This document shows positions 8,143 through 16,440 of a stretch of DNA of 64,000 nucleotides, one piece after another. The stretch comes from Meiothermus cerbereus DSM 11376 (lineage in GTDB: Bacteria; Deinococcota; Deinococci; Deinococcales; Thermaceae), in NCBI RefSeq assembly GCF_000620065.1, contig NZ_JHVI01000001.1:180209-244208 (forward strand), read 5' to 3'. The number at the start of each line of letters is the position of its first letter. The first letter of the stretch is position 1. Under the pieces are notes generated by a model. That model did not search any database and was not told the DNA's origin. It saw only the letters and a program-made list of their open reading frames with translations. Both the position numbers and the translations under genes were made by a program.

Positions 8143-9390
8143 ATGATCAAAACCCCTGAGGAAATCCGCGAGCATTTCAAGAACCGCCGTATGACGGTGG
8201 AGTACGGCGATGCGCTAGAAACCGTGCGGTCGATTTTGCATCAGGTGGAGCACGAGGGCGATGTAGCCCTGCAGCGCATTAGCCTGGCGATCGACGGGCA
8301 GCCGGTGGAGGAAATTCCCAAGCGGGCCTGGCGCGAAGCCTACGAGAACCTGGATGCTGATTTACGCGACGCCCTCGAGACCGCCAAAGAGCGCATCGAA
8401 GCCTTCTACCGACGGGAGCCGGTGGGCGGGTTCCTGGAAGCCGGAGCCGACGGGGTGCTGGGCCAGCTGGTGTACCCGCTGGATCGGGTAGGGGTGTATG
8501 TGCCGGGGGGGTCGGCACCGCTGCTTTCCACCGTTTTGATGACTGCGGTTCCCGCCAAGGTTGCAGGCGTGGGCGAGATTGTGCTGGCTTCCCCTCCTCG
8601 AGTGCATCCAGGCATTCTGGCCGCGGCCTGGGTGGCTGGCGCCGACCGCCTGTTTGCCATGGGCGGGGCCCAGGCCATTGCCGCGCTAGCCTACGGCACC
8701 GAAACGGTACCCCGGGTCGACAAGATCATGGGCCCGGGCAACCGCTACGTGGTGCTGGCCAAGCGCGAGGTATATGGAGCCGTGGGCATGGAGGGCCTGC
8801 CAGGGCCCACCGAAACCCTCATCATCGCCGATGCCTCCGCCGACCCCAAGCTGCTGGCCGCCGACCTGCTGGCCCAGGCCGAACACGGCCCCGACTCCGA
8901 AGCCTGGCTACTCTCGTCGTACCGGGAGCTGCTGGAACGCGTAGAGGAGGAGCTTCAGCGCCAGCTGGCCGACCTACCCAGGGCCAGCATCGCCCGCCAG
9001 GCCCTCAAGCGAAGTGGGCTGGTACAGGTAGAAAACCTGGAGCAGGCCCTCGAGCTGGCCAACCTGTACGCGCCCGAGCACCTTTGCCTCTCGGTACACG
9101 ACCCCCTGGCGGTGCTGGGGCAGGTACGCAACGCCGGAGGGATTTTTCTGGGCGAGCATTCCTGCGAGGCCCTGGGCGACTACATCGCGGGCCCCAGCCA
9201 CGTAATGCCCACAAGCGGCACAGCCCGCTTTGGGGGCGGGCTATCCCTGCGGGATTTCCTCAAGGTGATCCCGGTGGTGGGCCTGAACCAGGAAGCGGCC
9301 CGTCGCCTTGCCACACTCGGGGCACGCATGGCCCGCGAGGAGGGACTGGAGGCCCACGCCAGGGCCCTGGATCGCAGAAGCAAAGGGTAG
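8143..9390 (+). CDS. hisD: Histidinol dehydrogenase
   Basis: This 415-residue protein catalyses the last two NAD-dependent oxidations of histidine synthesis, histidinol to histidine. It shows [30 protein letters not shown], the GPGNRYV segment, the [12 protein letters not shown] stretch with zinc-site residues, and the C-terminal [16 protein letters not shown] signature. No other his gene is nearby, so the pathway is scattered in this genome. The ATG is preceded only by a weak purine stretch (AAAAGGG, 8 bases upstream). Confidence 0.97.
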   Translation: MIKTPEEIREHFKNRRMTVEYGDALETVRSILHQVEHEGDVALQRISLAIDGQPVEEIPKRAWREAYENLDADLRDALETAKERIEAFYRREPVGGFLEAGADGVLGQLVYPLDRVGVYVPGGSAPLLSTVLMTAVPAKVAGVGEIVLASPPRVHPGILAAAWVAGADRLFAMGGAQAIAALAYGTETVPRVDKIMGPGNRYVVLAKREVYGAVGMEGLPGPTETLIIADASADPKLLAADLLAQAEHGPDSEAWLLSSYRELLERVEEELQRQLADLPRASIARQALKRSGLVQVENLEQALELANLYAPEHLCLSVHDPLAVLGQVRNAGGIFLGEHSCEALGDYIAGPSHVMPTSGTARFGGGLSLRDFLKVIPVVGLNQEAARRLATLGARMAREEGLEAHARALDRRSKG

Positions 9391-9414
9391 CCGGCTGGTT
9401 GGGTCTGGTTCCCC

Positions 9415-10038
9415 CTATTCGGGCAGATAAATCTGGCCGCGGGCAGCGGCTACCGCAAGATCCAGGCCAAGCTCCTGTCCCACCCGCTGGTACACCTTGA
9501 TCCACTCTTCGTTGCTCATGGCCTTATCCACAACCAGCCTGAGCAGCAGGTTATAGGGGTGACTGCCGTTTGCCAGGGCTACCATCGTGTCGCCTGGCAC
9601 GATGGCTTCTTTTTGCTGGCGCATCAGGCCCAGGGCCTCGAGCTGCACCGTCGAGAGGGGCAGGAACTCCTCACCGCCCCGGTAGACCAGGCTGCTCACC
9701 TGTTCCAGCACATTGAGGGCTTTCTGACGTATAGCAGCCCCTTCCAGCGCCTTGCGATGGGCCTCGAGGGCTTCCAGCACCCTGGGCAGCAACGGCTCGA
9801 TCAAGGCTCCGCCCAGCACACGCTGTGCCCGTTCGTACAGCCCATCAAAGGCCTGCGCGGCAGCAACCAGCAGGGCGGCAAGGTCTGGAGAAGGGGAATA
9901 GCCGTTATCCAGCTCGTCGGCGGCCTGGCGCAATTTTGTGCCCAGCTCAGCCAGGTGGTTCTGCAGGCGCTGGCCTTCCTCCAAAAGGGCCATTACTTCG
10001 GTCATGCTGTTTAATTCTTTTGTTGGTGTAGTAATCAT
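9415..10038 (-). CDS. Hypothetical alpha-helical protein
   Basis: This 207-residue protein is not recognised. It is predicted almost wholly helical, with heptad-like stretches (MALLEEGQRLQNHLAELGTK; VLEALEAHRKALEGAA) and no cysteine, signal peptide or membrane segment. The ATG at 10038 follows GGAG by about 7 bases; the longer frame upstream has no ribosome-binding site. It is convergent with hisD (24 bases between stops). An inverted repeat (10128-10163) and the terminator of the etf operon lie upstream, so it is probably transcribed separately. Confidence 0.7.
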   Translation of the reverse strand: MITTPTKELNSMTEVMALLEEGQRLQNHLAELGTKLRQAADELDNGYSPSPDLAALLVAAAQAFDGLYERAQRVLGGALIEPLLPRVLEALEAHRKALEGAAIRQKALNVLEQVSSLVYRGGEEFLPLSTVQLEALGLMRQQKEAIVPGDTMVALANGSHPYNLLLRLVVDKAMSNEEWIKVYQRVGQELGLDLAVAAARGQIYLPE

Positions 10039-10127
10039 AGGGCTCTCCATAAGTTCACGCAACCGCGCGAGCAGCGTGGGTAATTGCTTTACGCTGCCAG
10101 TGTACTCCAGCCCCCAGGCCCTCCCCT

Positions 10128-10163
10128 GCTGATTTGAACCTCGAGCACCCGCCACAAATCAGC
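10128..10163. repeat. Inverted repeat GCTGATTTG-N18-CAAATCAGC
   Basis: Nine-base perfect arms at 10128-10136 and 10155-10163 lie between the helical-protein gene and the etf terminator. No T-run follows on either side, so an operator or RNA structure is as likely as a terminator. Confidence 0.5.
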
Positions 10164-10177
10164 GCACACCAGCAAGT

Positions 10178-10203
10178 AAAAAAGGGCAAGCCCGGGCTTG
10201 CCC
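10178..10203 (-). terminator. Rho-independent terminator of the acd-etfBA operon
   Basis: A perfect 20-bp palindrome (arms GGGCAAGCCC and GGGCTTGCCC, 10184-10203) is followed on the minus strand by six T (10178-10183). It lies 125 bases after the etfA stop. A second hairpin, CCGCTG-GGGG-CAGCGG at 10250-10265, lies between. Confidence 0.85.
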
Positions 10204-10327
10204 TTTGGGTGTGGCTTTTGTAGCGAGCTTATGCAGTCTTCGCTTTTTACCGCTGGGGGCAGCGGAAAAAGTAAACCTGTTGAGCCTTTTTATGATGGAG
10301 GTTTTACCATTCTCTCTGAAGGCCGCT

Positions 10328-11266
10328 CTAATCCTTTAGCTTTTTGGCCGCATCAACCAGCGCAGGCAGCACCTGATGCACATCCCCCACAATGCCGTAG
10401 TCGGCGATCTTGAAGATGGGGGCCTCGGCGTCTTTGTTGACCGCCACGATGTACTTGCTCTTGTTCATACCGGCCTGGTGTTGCACCGCCCCCGAGACCG
10501 CCAGGGCAATGTAGAGGTTGGGCTGCACAGTCTTGCCGGTCTGGCCCACCTGCTCGCTGTAGGGCCGCCAGCCCGCATCCACCACCGCACGAGTTGCGCC
10601 CACTGCGGCCCCCAGCGCGCCTGCGAGCTCCTCCACCGTCGCAAAAGCCTCGGGGCTGCCCAGCCCGCGTCCGCCCGTCACCACCACCGTGGCCTCGCTG
10701 AGCGAAACCCCCTTTTTCTGTTCGCTCAGGCGTTCCAGCACCTCTACTGTCAAAGGCAGGTTTACCTCGAGCACCTCCACCGTGCCGCTGCCCGCCGGCT
10801 CGGCAGGGGGCGTGGTGTTGGGTTTGGCGGTAAATACCACCGGCAGAGCAGCTTTTTGCTTCTCGGTGACGCGATTCAAAAAGCTGTAGCGGAGGCCAAT
10901 GATGTGCTGGCCGTCGGTGCTGGTCTCGAGGGTATCCTCCATCAGACCAGCCTTCATTTTGTAGGCCAGCCGAGCTGTCCAGGTGCGGCTCTGGCGGCTT
11001 CCGGTAGCCACCACCACCTGAGCCCCGCTTTTTTGCACTGCCGTATAGGCCGCCTCGGCCCACTTTTCCGCGGTATAGCCCCCCACCTCAGCAGCATAGA
11101 CGGTGGGCAGGTACTGCGCGGCCTCCTGGGCCACGGCCTGGGTGTTTTCACCGATCACCACCCCGGCGATGGGCCCCAAAGTGCTGAGTTGCCGGGCCCG
11201 ACTGATGGCCTCCAAAGCGCCCTTGCGCAGGCGCTGTCCGTCATGTTCCAAGACTACGAGTATCAC
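10328..11266 (-). CDS. etfA: Electron transfer flavoprotein, alpha subunit
   Basis: This 312-residue subunit carries FAD. The C-terminal FAD domain has VVVTGGRGLGSPEAF, GATRAVVDAGW, GQTGKTVQPNLYIALAVSGA and the ILVVLEHDG N-terminus typical of EtfA. Electrons from acyl-CoA dehydrogenases pass through ETF to ETF:quinone oxidoreductase. Start choice: of two GTG codons, 11266 is preferred because AGGAGG ends 5 bases before it, whereas GTG 11272 overlaps that Shine-Dalgarno sequence. It follows etfB by 9 bases. Confidence 0.96.
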   Translation of the reverse strand: MILVVLEHDGQRLRKGALEAISRARQLSTLGPIAGVVIGENTQAVAQEAAQYLPTVYAAEVGGYTAEKWAEAAYTAVQKSGAQVVVATGSRQSRTWTARLAYKMKAGLMEDTLETSTDGQHIIGLRYSFLNRVTEKQKAALPVVFTAKPNTTPPAEPAGSGTVEVLEVNLPLTVEVLERLSEQKKGVSLSEATVVVTGGRGLGSPEAFATVEELAGALGAAVGATRAVVDAGWRPYSEQVGQTGKTVQPNLYIALAVSGAVQHQAGMNKSKYIVAVNKDAEAPIFKIADYGIVGDVHQVLPALVDAAKKLKD

Positions 11267-11275
11267 GCGCACCTC

Positions 11276-12022
11276 CTAAATCACCTTGGCTTCCTCGTGG
11301 AGCAGCCGGATCAGCTCATGGGCGGCAGCCACGGGGTCTTTGCCATCTAGCATCTTGTTCAGACGGCTCTTTTCCTGGATGGTCTGCTCCAGAATCTCCA
11401 CCTTACTCCCTACGCTCATGGGCAGCTTTTTCAGCTCCTTGCGCTTGGCCTTCATAATGCCGGGCAGGGTGGGGTAGCGGGGCTCGTTTAGGCCCTGCTG
11501 GCTGGTAAAAACCGCCGGCAGGGGCACCCGCACCAGCTCGGCGCCCTCGTCGAGGTCGTGGCGGGCTTTGGCGTGGGTCTGGCCCTCCAGTTCAATCATG
11601 GTGGTCCAGCTCACCACCGGCCAGCCCAGGGCCTCGGCCAGCGCCGGCCCCAGGGCCTGGGCGTCCCAGTCGGCCTGCTGTCCGCCGGTAAAGACCAGGG
11701 TGGGGGCTTCGGCCCGGATGACCTCGGCCAGGGCCTGGGCCTGGGTGATGGGGTCGGTGTAGCCCTCGGCCACCAGGTGAATGGCCCGGTCTATGCCCAT
11801 GGCCAGCGCGGTGCGGATGGCCTCCTCGAAGCGCTCGGGGCCCAGGGCCACCACCACGCTCTCACCGCCATGCTTTTCCTGTAGTCGGATGACCTCCTCC
11901 ACCGCCCACTCGTCCATCTGGTCGAGGATCATGGTGGCTCCGCTGAGGTCTACCTTACCCCCCTCAATCTTGAGGCGGGACTCGCCGTCGGGTACTTGCC
12001 GTATGACTGCAATAAATTTCAT
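11276..12022 (-). CDS. etfB: Electron transfer flavoprotein, beta subunit
   Basis: This 248-residue subunit has the EtfB N-terminus (KFIAVIRQVPD), the AMP-binding region with FTGGQQADWDAQALGPALAE, and the C-terminal recognition-loop region ending in a leucine-rich helix (HELIRLLHEEAKVI). It pairs with EtfA encoded next. GAGAGGTAAC precedes the ATG. A short degenerate repeat fills the 90 bases between it and the acyl-CoA dehydrogenase gene upstream; I infer a single operon. Confidence 0.96.
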   Translation of the reverse strand: MKFIAVIRQVPDGESRLKIEGGKVDLSGATMILDQMDEWAVEEVIRLQEKHGGESVVVALGPERFEEAIRTALAMGIDRAIHLVAEGYTDPITQAQALAEVIRAEAPTLVFTGGQQADWDAQALGPALAEALGWPVVSWTTMIELEGQTHAKARHDLDEGAELVRVPLPAVFTSQQGLNEPRYPTLPGIMKAKRKELKKLPMSVGSKVEILEQTIQEKSRLNKMLDGKDPVAAAHELIRLLHEEAKVI

Positions 12023-12046
12023 GTGTTACCTCTCGTGTGCTAGGGC

Positions 12047-12121
12047 GCCAATGGCCGATAGCTGATAATCCATAGCTTATGATGAAGCGGCCTCACAGCT
12101 ATCGGCTATCCGCTATTGGCT
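12047..12121. repeat. Degenerate short intergenic repeat (GGCTAT/GATAGC type)
   Basis: Repeated variants of GCTATCGGCTAT and GGCCGATAGCTGATA run from 12047 into the end of the upstream gene. The repeat supplies the TAG stop codon of the acyl-CoA dehydrogenase (CAATAG on the minus strand). Similar sequence occurs at 13262-13340 and 48203-48270. Confidence 0.7.
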
Positions 12122-13258
12122 CAGTATGTGCCGCGCGATAACCAGCCGCTGAATCTCGTTGGTTCCCTCGTAAATCTGGTTCAGTTTTACGTCGCGCAAG
12201 AGCTTCTCTACCGGGTATTCGTGCATGTAGCCAAACCCGCCATGAATCTGAATGGCCTGGTTGGCGGCCTCAAAGGCCATCTCCGAAGCGTAGGCTTTGG
12301 CGATGGCGGCGGCGTGGGAATGGGGCTGGTGGGTGTCTACCAGCCAGGCGGCGTAGTAGGTGTAGGTGCGGGCGGTCTCGAGGCCCATCAGCATCTCGGC
12401 CAGTTTGAACTGGATGGCCTGGAACTCGGCAATGGGCTTGCCAAAAGCCTCGCGCTCCTTGGCGTAACGGGTGGCCTCCTCGAGGGCCCGCCGGGCCACC
12501 CCCACACTGCCTGCCGCCACCGGGATGCGGGTCTTGTCCAGGGTTTGCATGGCAATCTTGAAGCCGTCGCCCTCTTGGCCCAGCAGGTTCTCGGCAGGAA
12601 CCCGGCAGTCTTCAAAAACCAGCTCGTAGGTGCCGCTGGCCCGCTGGCCCATCTTGCCGTGCAGTTTGTTGGCGCTAAAACCGGGGGTGCCCTTCTCCAC
12701 CACCAGAGCCACCACGCCCTTGTGGCGCAGCTCCGGAGCGATGGTGGCAAAAACCACCACCGTTTCGGCCTCGCCGCCGTTGGAAATCCAGGTCTTGGTG
12801 CCGTTCAGAACATAGTGGTCGCCATCACGCACAGCCCGGGTACGCAATGCAGCGGCGTCCGAGCCGTTGCCCGGTTCGGAGAGGGCAAAAGCAGCCAGGG
12901 CGGGTTTCTCGGTGAGCTTTTTGAAAAAGCGCTGCTTCTGCTCATGGGTTCCGGCCAGCAGGATGGGGGTGATGCCCAGATCGGAGGCCATGGGGATGGT
13001 GTAGATGCCCATACAGCCCCAGGCCAACTCCTCACCGATAATCACCTCTTCCAGCATCCCCAATCCCAAGCCGCCATATTCCTCCGGAATGATGGCGTTG
13101 AGCAGGCCCACCTCGTAGAGCTTTTCCACCACACCCCAGGGCACTTCCTCTTTGGCGTCGTACAGAGCGGCAATTGGCGCAATCTGCTCTTTGGCAAAGC
13201 GACGGGCCAGTTTTTGCAGTTCTTTTTGTTCGTCGGTCAGGGTGAAATCGATGGGCAT
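12113..13258 (-). CDS. Acyl-CoA dehydrogenase
   Basis: This 381-residue protein is an FAD acyl-CoA dehydrogenase of beta-oxidation. It has the AFALSEPGNGSDAAALRTRA flavin/substrate loop, KTWISNG, the VAAGSVGVARRALEEA helix and the C-terminal IQIHGGFGYMHEYPVEKLLRD segment; EGTNEIQR carries the usual catalytic-base position of short/medium-chain enzymes. The start is uncertain: ATG 13258 gives the family N-terminus (PIDFTLTDEQKEL) but has no Shine-Dalgarno; in-frame ATGs up to 13303 lie in the repeat. A perfect GAGGAGG is found about 85 bases upstream, beyond the repeat. Confidence 0.95.
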   Translation of the reverse strand: MPIDFTLTDEQKELQKLARRFAKEQIAPIAALYDAKEEVPWGVVEKLYEVGLLNAIIPEEYGGLGLGMLEEVIIGEELAWGCMGIYTIPMASDLGITPILLAGTHEQKQRFFKKLTEKPALAAFALSEPGNGSDAAALRTRAVRDGDHYVLNGTKTWISNGGEAETVVVFATIAPELRHKGVVALVVEKGTPGFSANKLHGKMGQRASGTYELVFEDCRVPAENLLGQEGDGFKIAMQTLDKTRIPVAAGSVGVARRALEEATRYAKEREAFGKPIAEFQAIQFKLAEMLMGLETARTYTYYAAWLVDTHQPHSHAAAIAKAYASEMAFEAANQAIQIHGGFGYMHEYPVEKLLRDVKLNQIYEGTNEIQRLVIARHILSQ

Positions 13259-13261
13259 AAG

Positions 13262-13340
13262 CGGATAGCCCATAGCGTATAACCCATAGCCTGTAGCGTG
13301 CATGCTCAGCTAGCGGCTATTGGCTTTTAGCTATTGGCTT
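13262..13340. repeat. Degenerate short repeat between Shine-Dalgarno and gene
   Basis: Variants of GGCTATTGGCTTTTAGC and TATGGGCTATCCGC fill this stretch directly upstream of the acyl-CoA dehydrogenase start. On the minus strand GAGGAGGTGATGTG (around 13341-13355) lies just outside it, with only an eight-codon frame following. Confidence 0.7.
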
Positions 13341-13377
13341 CACATCACCTCCTCGCAAAACAAAACTTCTTGTACTT

Positions 13378-13407
13378 AGTATAACTTTTTCCTTTGGCCC
13401 CTGTCTA
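13378..13407 (-). promoter_or_regulatory. Promoter of the acd-etfBA operon
   Basis: On the minus strand TAGACA (complement of 13402-13407) and TATACT (complement of 13378-13383) are 18 bases apart. The box is part of a TTATACTAAGTACAA near-palindrome, which could bind a TetR-type repressor; that is speculation. Confidence 0.6.
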
Positions 13408-13476
13408 TCGTAACACCCACCTGGTGAAGAAAAAGCGTTATGTATCAAAGTCCACAAATCGGGCTGCCCCAGGGCG

Positions 13477-13482
13477 TAGAAT
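13477..13482 (+). promoter_or_regulatory. -10 box of leaderless OYE gene
   Basis: TAGAAT ends 7 bases before ATG 13490, and there is no ribosome-binding site, as expected for a leaderless transcript. Confidence 0.55.
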
Positions 13483-13489
13483 CCCCGCT

Positions 13490-14536
13490 ATGAGCCTGCT
13501 CTTTAGCCCCCTAAAACTGCGTTCCGTAACCCTGAAAAACCGCATCGCCATGTCGCCCATGTGCCAGTATTCGGCCCAGGCCGGACACGTTACCGACTGG
13601 CACTTGCTGCACTACCCCACCCGGGCCATTGGCGGTGTGGGGCTAATAATCGTCGAGGCGACCGCCGTGGAGGCTCGGGGGGTGATCAGCCCGGACGACC
13701 TGGGCATCTGGTCGGATGAGCACATCGGTGGCCTACAAGAGCTAACCCGGCGCATCAAAAACGCGGGCGCCGTGCCGGGTATCCAAATTGCCCATGCCGG
13801 ACGCAAGGCCGGAACCGCCAGCCCCTGGCAGGGCGGCAAGCCCCTCCACCGCTGGACACCGGTAGCCCCCAGCCCCCTCGCCTTTCAGGAGGGCTGGCCG
13901 GTGCCCCAGGCGCTGGATGAAGCCGGACTCGAGCAGGTACGTCAGGCCTTCCAGCAAGCCGCAAAACGGGCCCTGAAGGCTGGTTTCGAGGTACTCGAGC
14001 TGCACATGGCCCACGGGTATCTGCTGCATTCTTTCCTCTCGCCCCTCACCAACCAGCGCACCGACCACTACGGGGGTAGCCGGGAGAAGCGCATGCGCTT
14101 CCCTTTGGAAGTGGTGGAAGCCGTGCGCGCGGTCTGGCCCGCCGAGCTGCCCTTGCTGGTACGGGTCTCGGCCAGCGACTGGGCAGAAGGGGGCTGGGAC
14201 ATCACCGACACGGTGGTTTTTGCCGGGGAATTGCATAAGCGCGGCGTGGATTTGCTGGACTGCTCTTCGGGTGGGGCGGTGGCCGGGGTGAAAATCCCTG
14301 TGGGCCCTGGCTACCAGGTGCCCTTTGCCGCCCAGGTGCGCTTGTCCACAGGTTTATCCACAGGCGCGGTGGGCCTCATTACCGAGCCCTTACAAGCCGA
14401 GGCCATTCTTCAGGAAAACCAGGCCGACCTGGTTCTGCTGGGCCGGGTTCTGCTGCGGGACCCCTACTGGCCCTACCGGGCGGGCCAGGCTCTGGGCGCT
14501 CGAGTCTGGCCGGTGCAGTACGAGCGGGCTTTCTAG
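13490..14536 (+). CDS. Old yellow enzyme family NADPH:flavin oxidoreductase (YqjM/TsOYE class)
   Basis: This 348-residue FMN enzyme reduces activated alkenes (and, in Thermus scotoductus, chromate). Class-defining features are seen: SPMCQYS with the redox-tuning Cys (C25), [16 protein letters not shown] at the N-terminus, [32 protein letters not shown] and [11 protein letters not shown] 13490 is preferred over the upstream frame because it gives the family N-terminus and has a -10 box 7 bases before it. Divergent from the acyl-CoA dehydrogenase operon. Physiological substrate unknown. Confidence 0.95.
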   Translation: MSLLFSPLKLRSVTLKNRIAMSPMCQYSAQAGHVTDWHLLHYPTRAIGGVGLIIVEATAVEARGVISPDDLGIWSDEHIGGLQELTRRIKNAGAVPGIQIAHAGRKAGTASPWQGGKPLHRWTPVAPSPLAFQEGWPVPQALDEAGLEQVRQAFQQAAKRALKAGFEVLELHMAHGYLLHSFLSPLTNQRTDHYGGSREKRMRFPLEVVEAVRAVWPAELPLLVRVSASDWAEGGWDITDTVVFAGELHKRGVDLLDCSSGGAVAGVKIPVGPGYQVPFAAQVRLSTGLSTGAVGLITEPLQAEAILQENQADLVLLGRVLLRDPYWPYRAGQALGARVWPVQYERAF

Positions 14537-14626
14537 AGCGCTCTTCACAATTATTGAGCCGCTCACAACCTGATTGCTTTATCCTGCACAGCACAGTTGC
14601 CTCCCGGATGGGGGACCACGCCTGTG

Positions 14627-14753
14627 ATACCGGATTCAAAAAGATAATCTTCAAACAAAAAGCGCTAAGAGGCTATCTTTTTGAATCCTAGAGCACTCCC
14701 TTCGGTCGGGTTAGTTCGTCACCGTTCGGTGACGAACTAACCGAATCTGGTAT
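14627..14753. mobile_element. MITE-like element with nested palindromes
   Basis: About 127 bp bounded by ATACCGGATTC (14627-14637) and its imperfect complement GAATCTGGTAT (14743-14753). Inside are a perfect 15-bp inverted repeat (14632-14646 with 14674-14688) and a perfect 16-bp hairpin (14709-14724 with 14727-14742). TA lies next to both ends, as after IS630/Tc1-type insertion. It encodes nothing obvious. A related fragment is at 51818-51850. Confidence 0.6.
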
Positions 14754-14829
14754 GAGAAGTGCGACAGAACGGACTTCGTGGCGATTCCGCCAAGGCCATC
14801 GGTTTGGGAGTTTGGCGGTAAATTGAGCT

Positions 14830-15234
14830 ATGGAAAACCCCTGGAAAACCTTTGTACCCCAGGCCCCGACCCGCCTGGGCAAGCCCGAATGGTTTACCGG
14901 CACGGTGTACCTGAACGAACTGGTGGTTACACCTGCGCCCATGCACCTGCATGTGCTGCGGGTCATGTTTGCGCCTGGGGCCCGCACGGCCTGGCACACC
15001 CACCCCCAGGGGCAGGTTTTGCACCTGGAGGCAGGTATCGGCTGGTTCCAGCGCTGGGGTGAGCCAGTGCGCGAGATGAAAGCGGGCGACACCATCTACT
15101 TTGCCCCAGGCGAAAAGCACTGGCACGGGGCCAGCCCCACCCACGCCATGACCCACCTGGCCATCCAGGCCGCGGTGGATGGGGTGAGCACCGAGTGGCT
15201 CGAGCAGGTCAGCGAGGAGCAATACCGCCTCTAG
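14830..15234 (+). CDS. Cupin domain protein
   Basis: This 134-residue protein is a single cupin barrel. Motif 1 reads GARTAWHTHPQGQVLHLEAG with two His metal ligands, and motif 2 PGEKHWHGA supplies a further His. Such small cupins are often annotated as quercetin-dioxygenase-like or carboxymuconolactone-associated, but function is not predictable. TAAATT ends 5 bases before the ATG and no clear ribosome-binding site exists, so it is probably leaderless. It is preceded by the MITE-like element. Confidence 0.88.
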   Translation: MENPWKTFVPQAPTRLGKPEWFTGTVYLNELVVTPAPMHLHVLRVMFAPGARTAWHTHPQGQVLHLEAGIGWFQRWGEPVREMKAGDTIYFAPGEKHWHGASPTHAMTHLAIQAAVDGVSTEWLEQVSEEQYRL

Positions 15235-15294
15235 AACGGTTTTTGCTGTTTTTGTCAGCCAGGACCGCAACAAAGCGCATCCGGCAGCCACGGT

Positions 15295-16227
15295 TTATCC
15301 AGGCATCTGGGACAGCTCTTCCTGCCAGGGTGGGTTGGCCCCGGCCCGGGTACAGGTGATGGCTGCTACTTTAGCGGCAAAGTTTAGCAGGTCTGTAATT
15401 TGCTCGCGCTCGAGCGACCCCAGGGCGGCTCTGGACCAGTAGCCCCGCTGCCACAACCAGCTCAGGAGGCCCGACATGAAAGCATCGCCCGCACCCACGG
15501 TGTCCACGACGCTGACCCGAGGAGCCTGGACATTAGCGATGCCCCGGCTGGTCACGGCAAAAGCCCCCTGGCCGCCCTGGGTTACGATGACCAGCAGGGG
15601 GCCTTGCTGTTTCCACTCCTGAGCGATGGTTTCCGGGTTCTCGCCCGGATACAGCCACTGCAGATCGGCCTGGCTGACCTTGACCAAATCAGCCTGCTCG
15701 AGCCAGCCCATCAGGCGTTCGATATAGACATCCCGGTTTGGAATCAGAAAGGGGCGCACGTTGGGGTCGAGCGAGATCAGCCGACGGCGGGCCTCGCGTC
15801 GCATCAGGAGCTCGAGGGTCGAGGCCCCTGGCTCCAGCACCAATGAATACGAGCCAAAGTGCAGGGCCGCGCTGGCGGGTAGGACAGGGGGCAGGTCTTC
15901 AGGGTATAGCAAGCGGTCGGCAGTATTTTCGCAGTAAAACGAGAAAAATTCGCCCGACTCAGAAGGGGTTACCAGGGCCAGGGTGGTAAGCTGGTCGCCT
16001 TCCTTCACATACGCCAAGCTCACCTTGCTGGCGGCCAGGTGGCTTTTGAGCAGCTGTCCGAAGCCATCGCGCGAAATCCGCCCCAGAAAAGCAGTGGGCG
16101 TGCCCAGGCGGCCCGCACCTATGGCCACGTTGTAGGGTGAGCCACCAGGATGCGGCACATAGGCCGTACTGCCATTCAGGACAGCGGGGGTCATGTCTAT
16201 CAGGGCTTCTCCGGCAACAATCAACAT
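15295..16227 (-). CDS. PfkB family sugar kinase (fructokinase-like)
   Basis: This 310-residue protein is a ribokinase-family sugar kinase. It has the N-terminal GEALIDM, the PfkB signature 1 GGSPYNVAIGAGRLG, DPNVRP, and the C-terminal anion-hole/catalytic motif DTVGAGDAFMSGLL with the catalytic Asp. The overall pattern is fructokinase-like; a tagatose-6-phosphate kinase role is possible because a LacD-type aldolase gene is divergent from it. TTTGGAGGAAGC gives a strong ribosome-binding site before the ATG. Confidence 0.92.
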   Translation of the reverse strand: MLIVAGEALIDMTPAVLNGSTAYVPHPGGSPYNVAIGAGRLGTPTAFLGRISRDGFGQLLKSHLAASKVSLAYVKEGDQLTTLALVTPSESGEFFSFYCENTADRLLYPEDLPPVLPASAALHFGSYSLVLEPGASTLELLMRREARRRLISLDPNVRPFLIPNRDVYIERLMGWLEQADLVKVSQADLQWLYPGENPETIAQEWKQQGPLLVIVTQGGQGAFAVTSRGIANVQAPRVSVVDTVGAGDAFMSGLLSWLWQRGYWSRAALGSLEREQITDLLNFAAKVAAITCTRAGANPPWQEELSQMPG

Positions 16228-16294
16228 GCTTCCTCCAAAGAGATGGCTGGCCCCAGCTCCGGTAGCAGTTTATCCTGGACCAGGACAGGTTGTA

Positions 16295-16402
16295 ATATGA
16301 ACCCCGCCTGAATCGTTTCGCTAGGGATTGTCAGAGCACCCTGGATTTTCGAGCTGTTGCCACCCACGCTTCAGGCGGGGCCCCAGAGAAAAATAAGTCT
16401 GC
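16295..16402 (-). repeat. Dispersed 79-bp element, copy C (reverse orientation)
   Basis: The core (16302-16380) has ends CCCCGCCTGAA and TTCAGGCGGGG, exactly complementary. Read on the minus strand it aligns with copies A and B, including the GCAACAG and GGTGCTC blocks. It occupies most of the 213-bp region between two divergent sugar genes, so it could carry or disrupt their promoters. Confidence 0.85.
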
Positions 16403-16440
16403 ATACAGTTCCTGGGGTAGACTTGAAGGCGGAGAAGACT

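Noticed and set aside
12116..13282. A 388-residue open frame on the plus strand opposite the acyl-CoA dehydrogenase gene
   Set aside because: The sequence is Gly/Val/His/Leu-rich, as expected for the complement of a high-GC gene, and shows no family motif.
14342..14362. TTGTCCACA and TTATCCACA, the second a perfect DnaA box, 12 bases apart
   Set aside because: They encode the repeated LSTG of the FMN-binding region in the OYE gene and align with family sequence; two boxes in a coding region with no AT-rich stretch do not make an origin.
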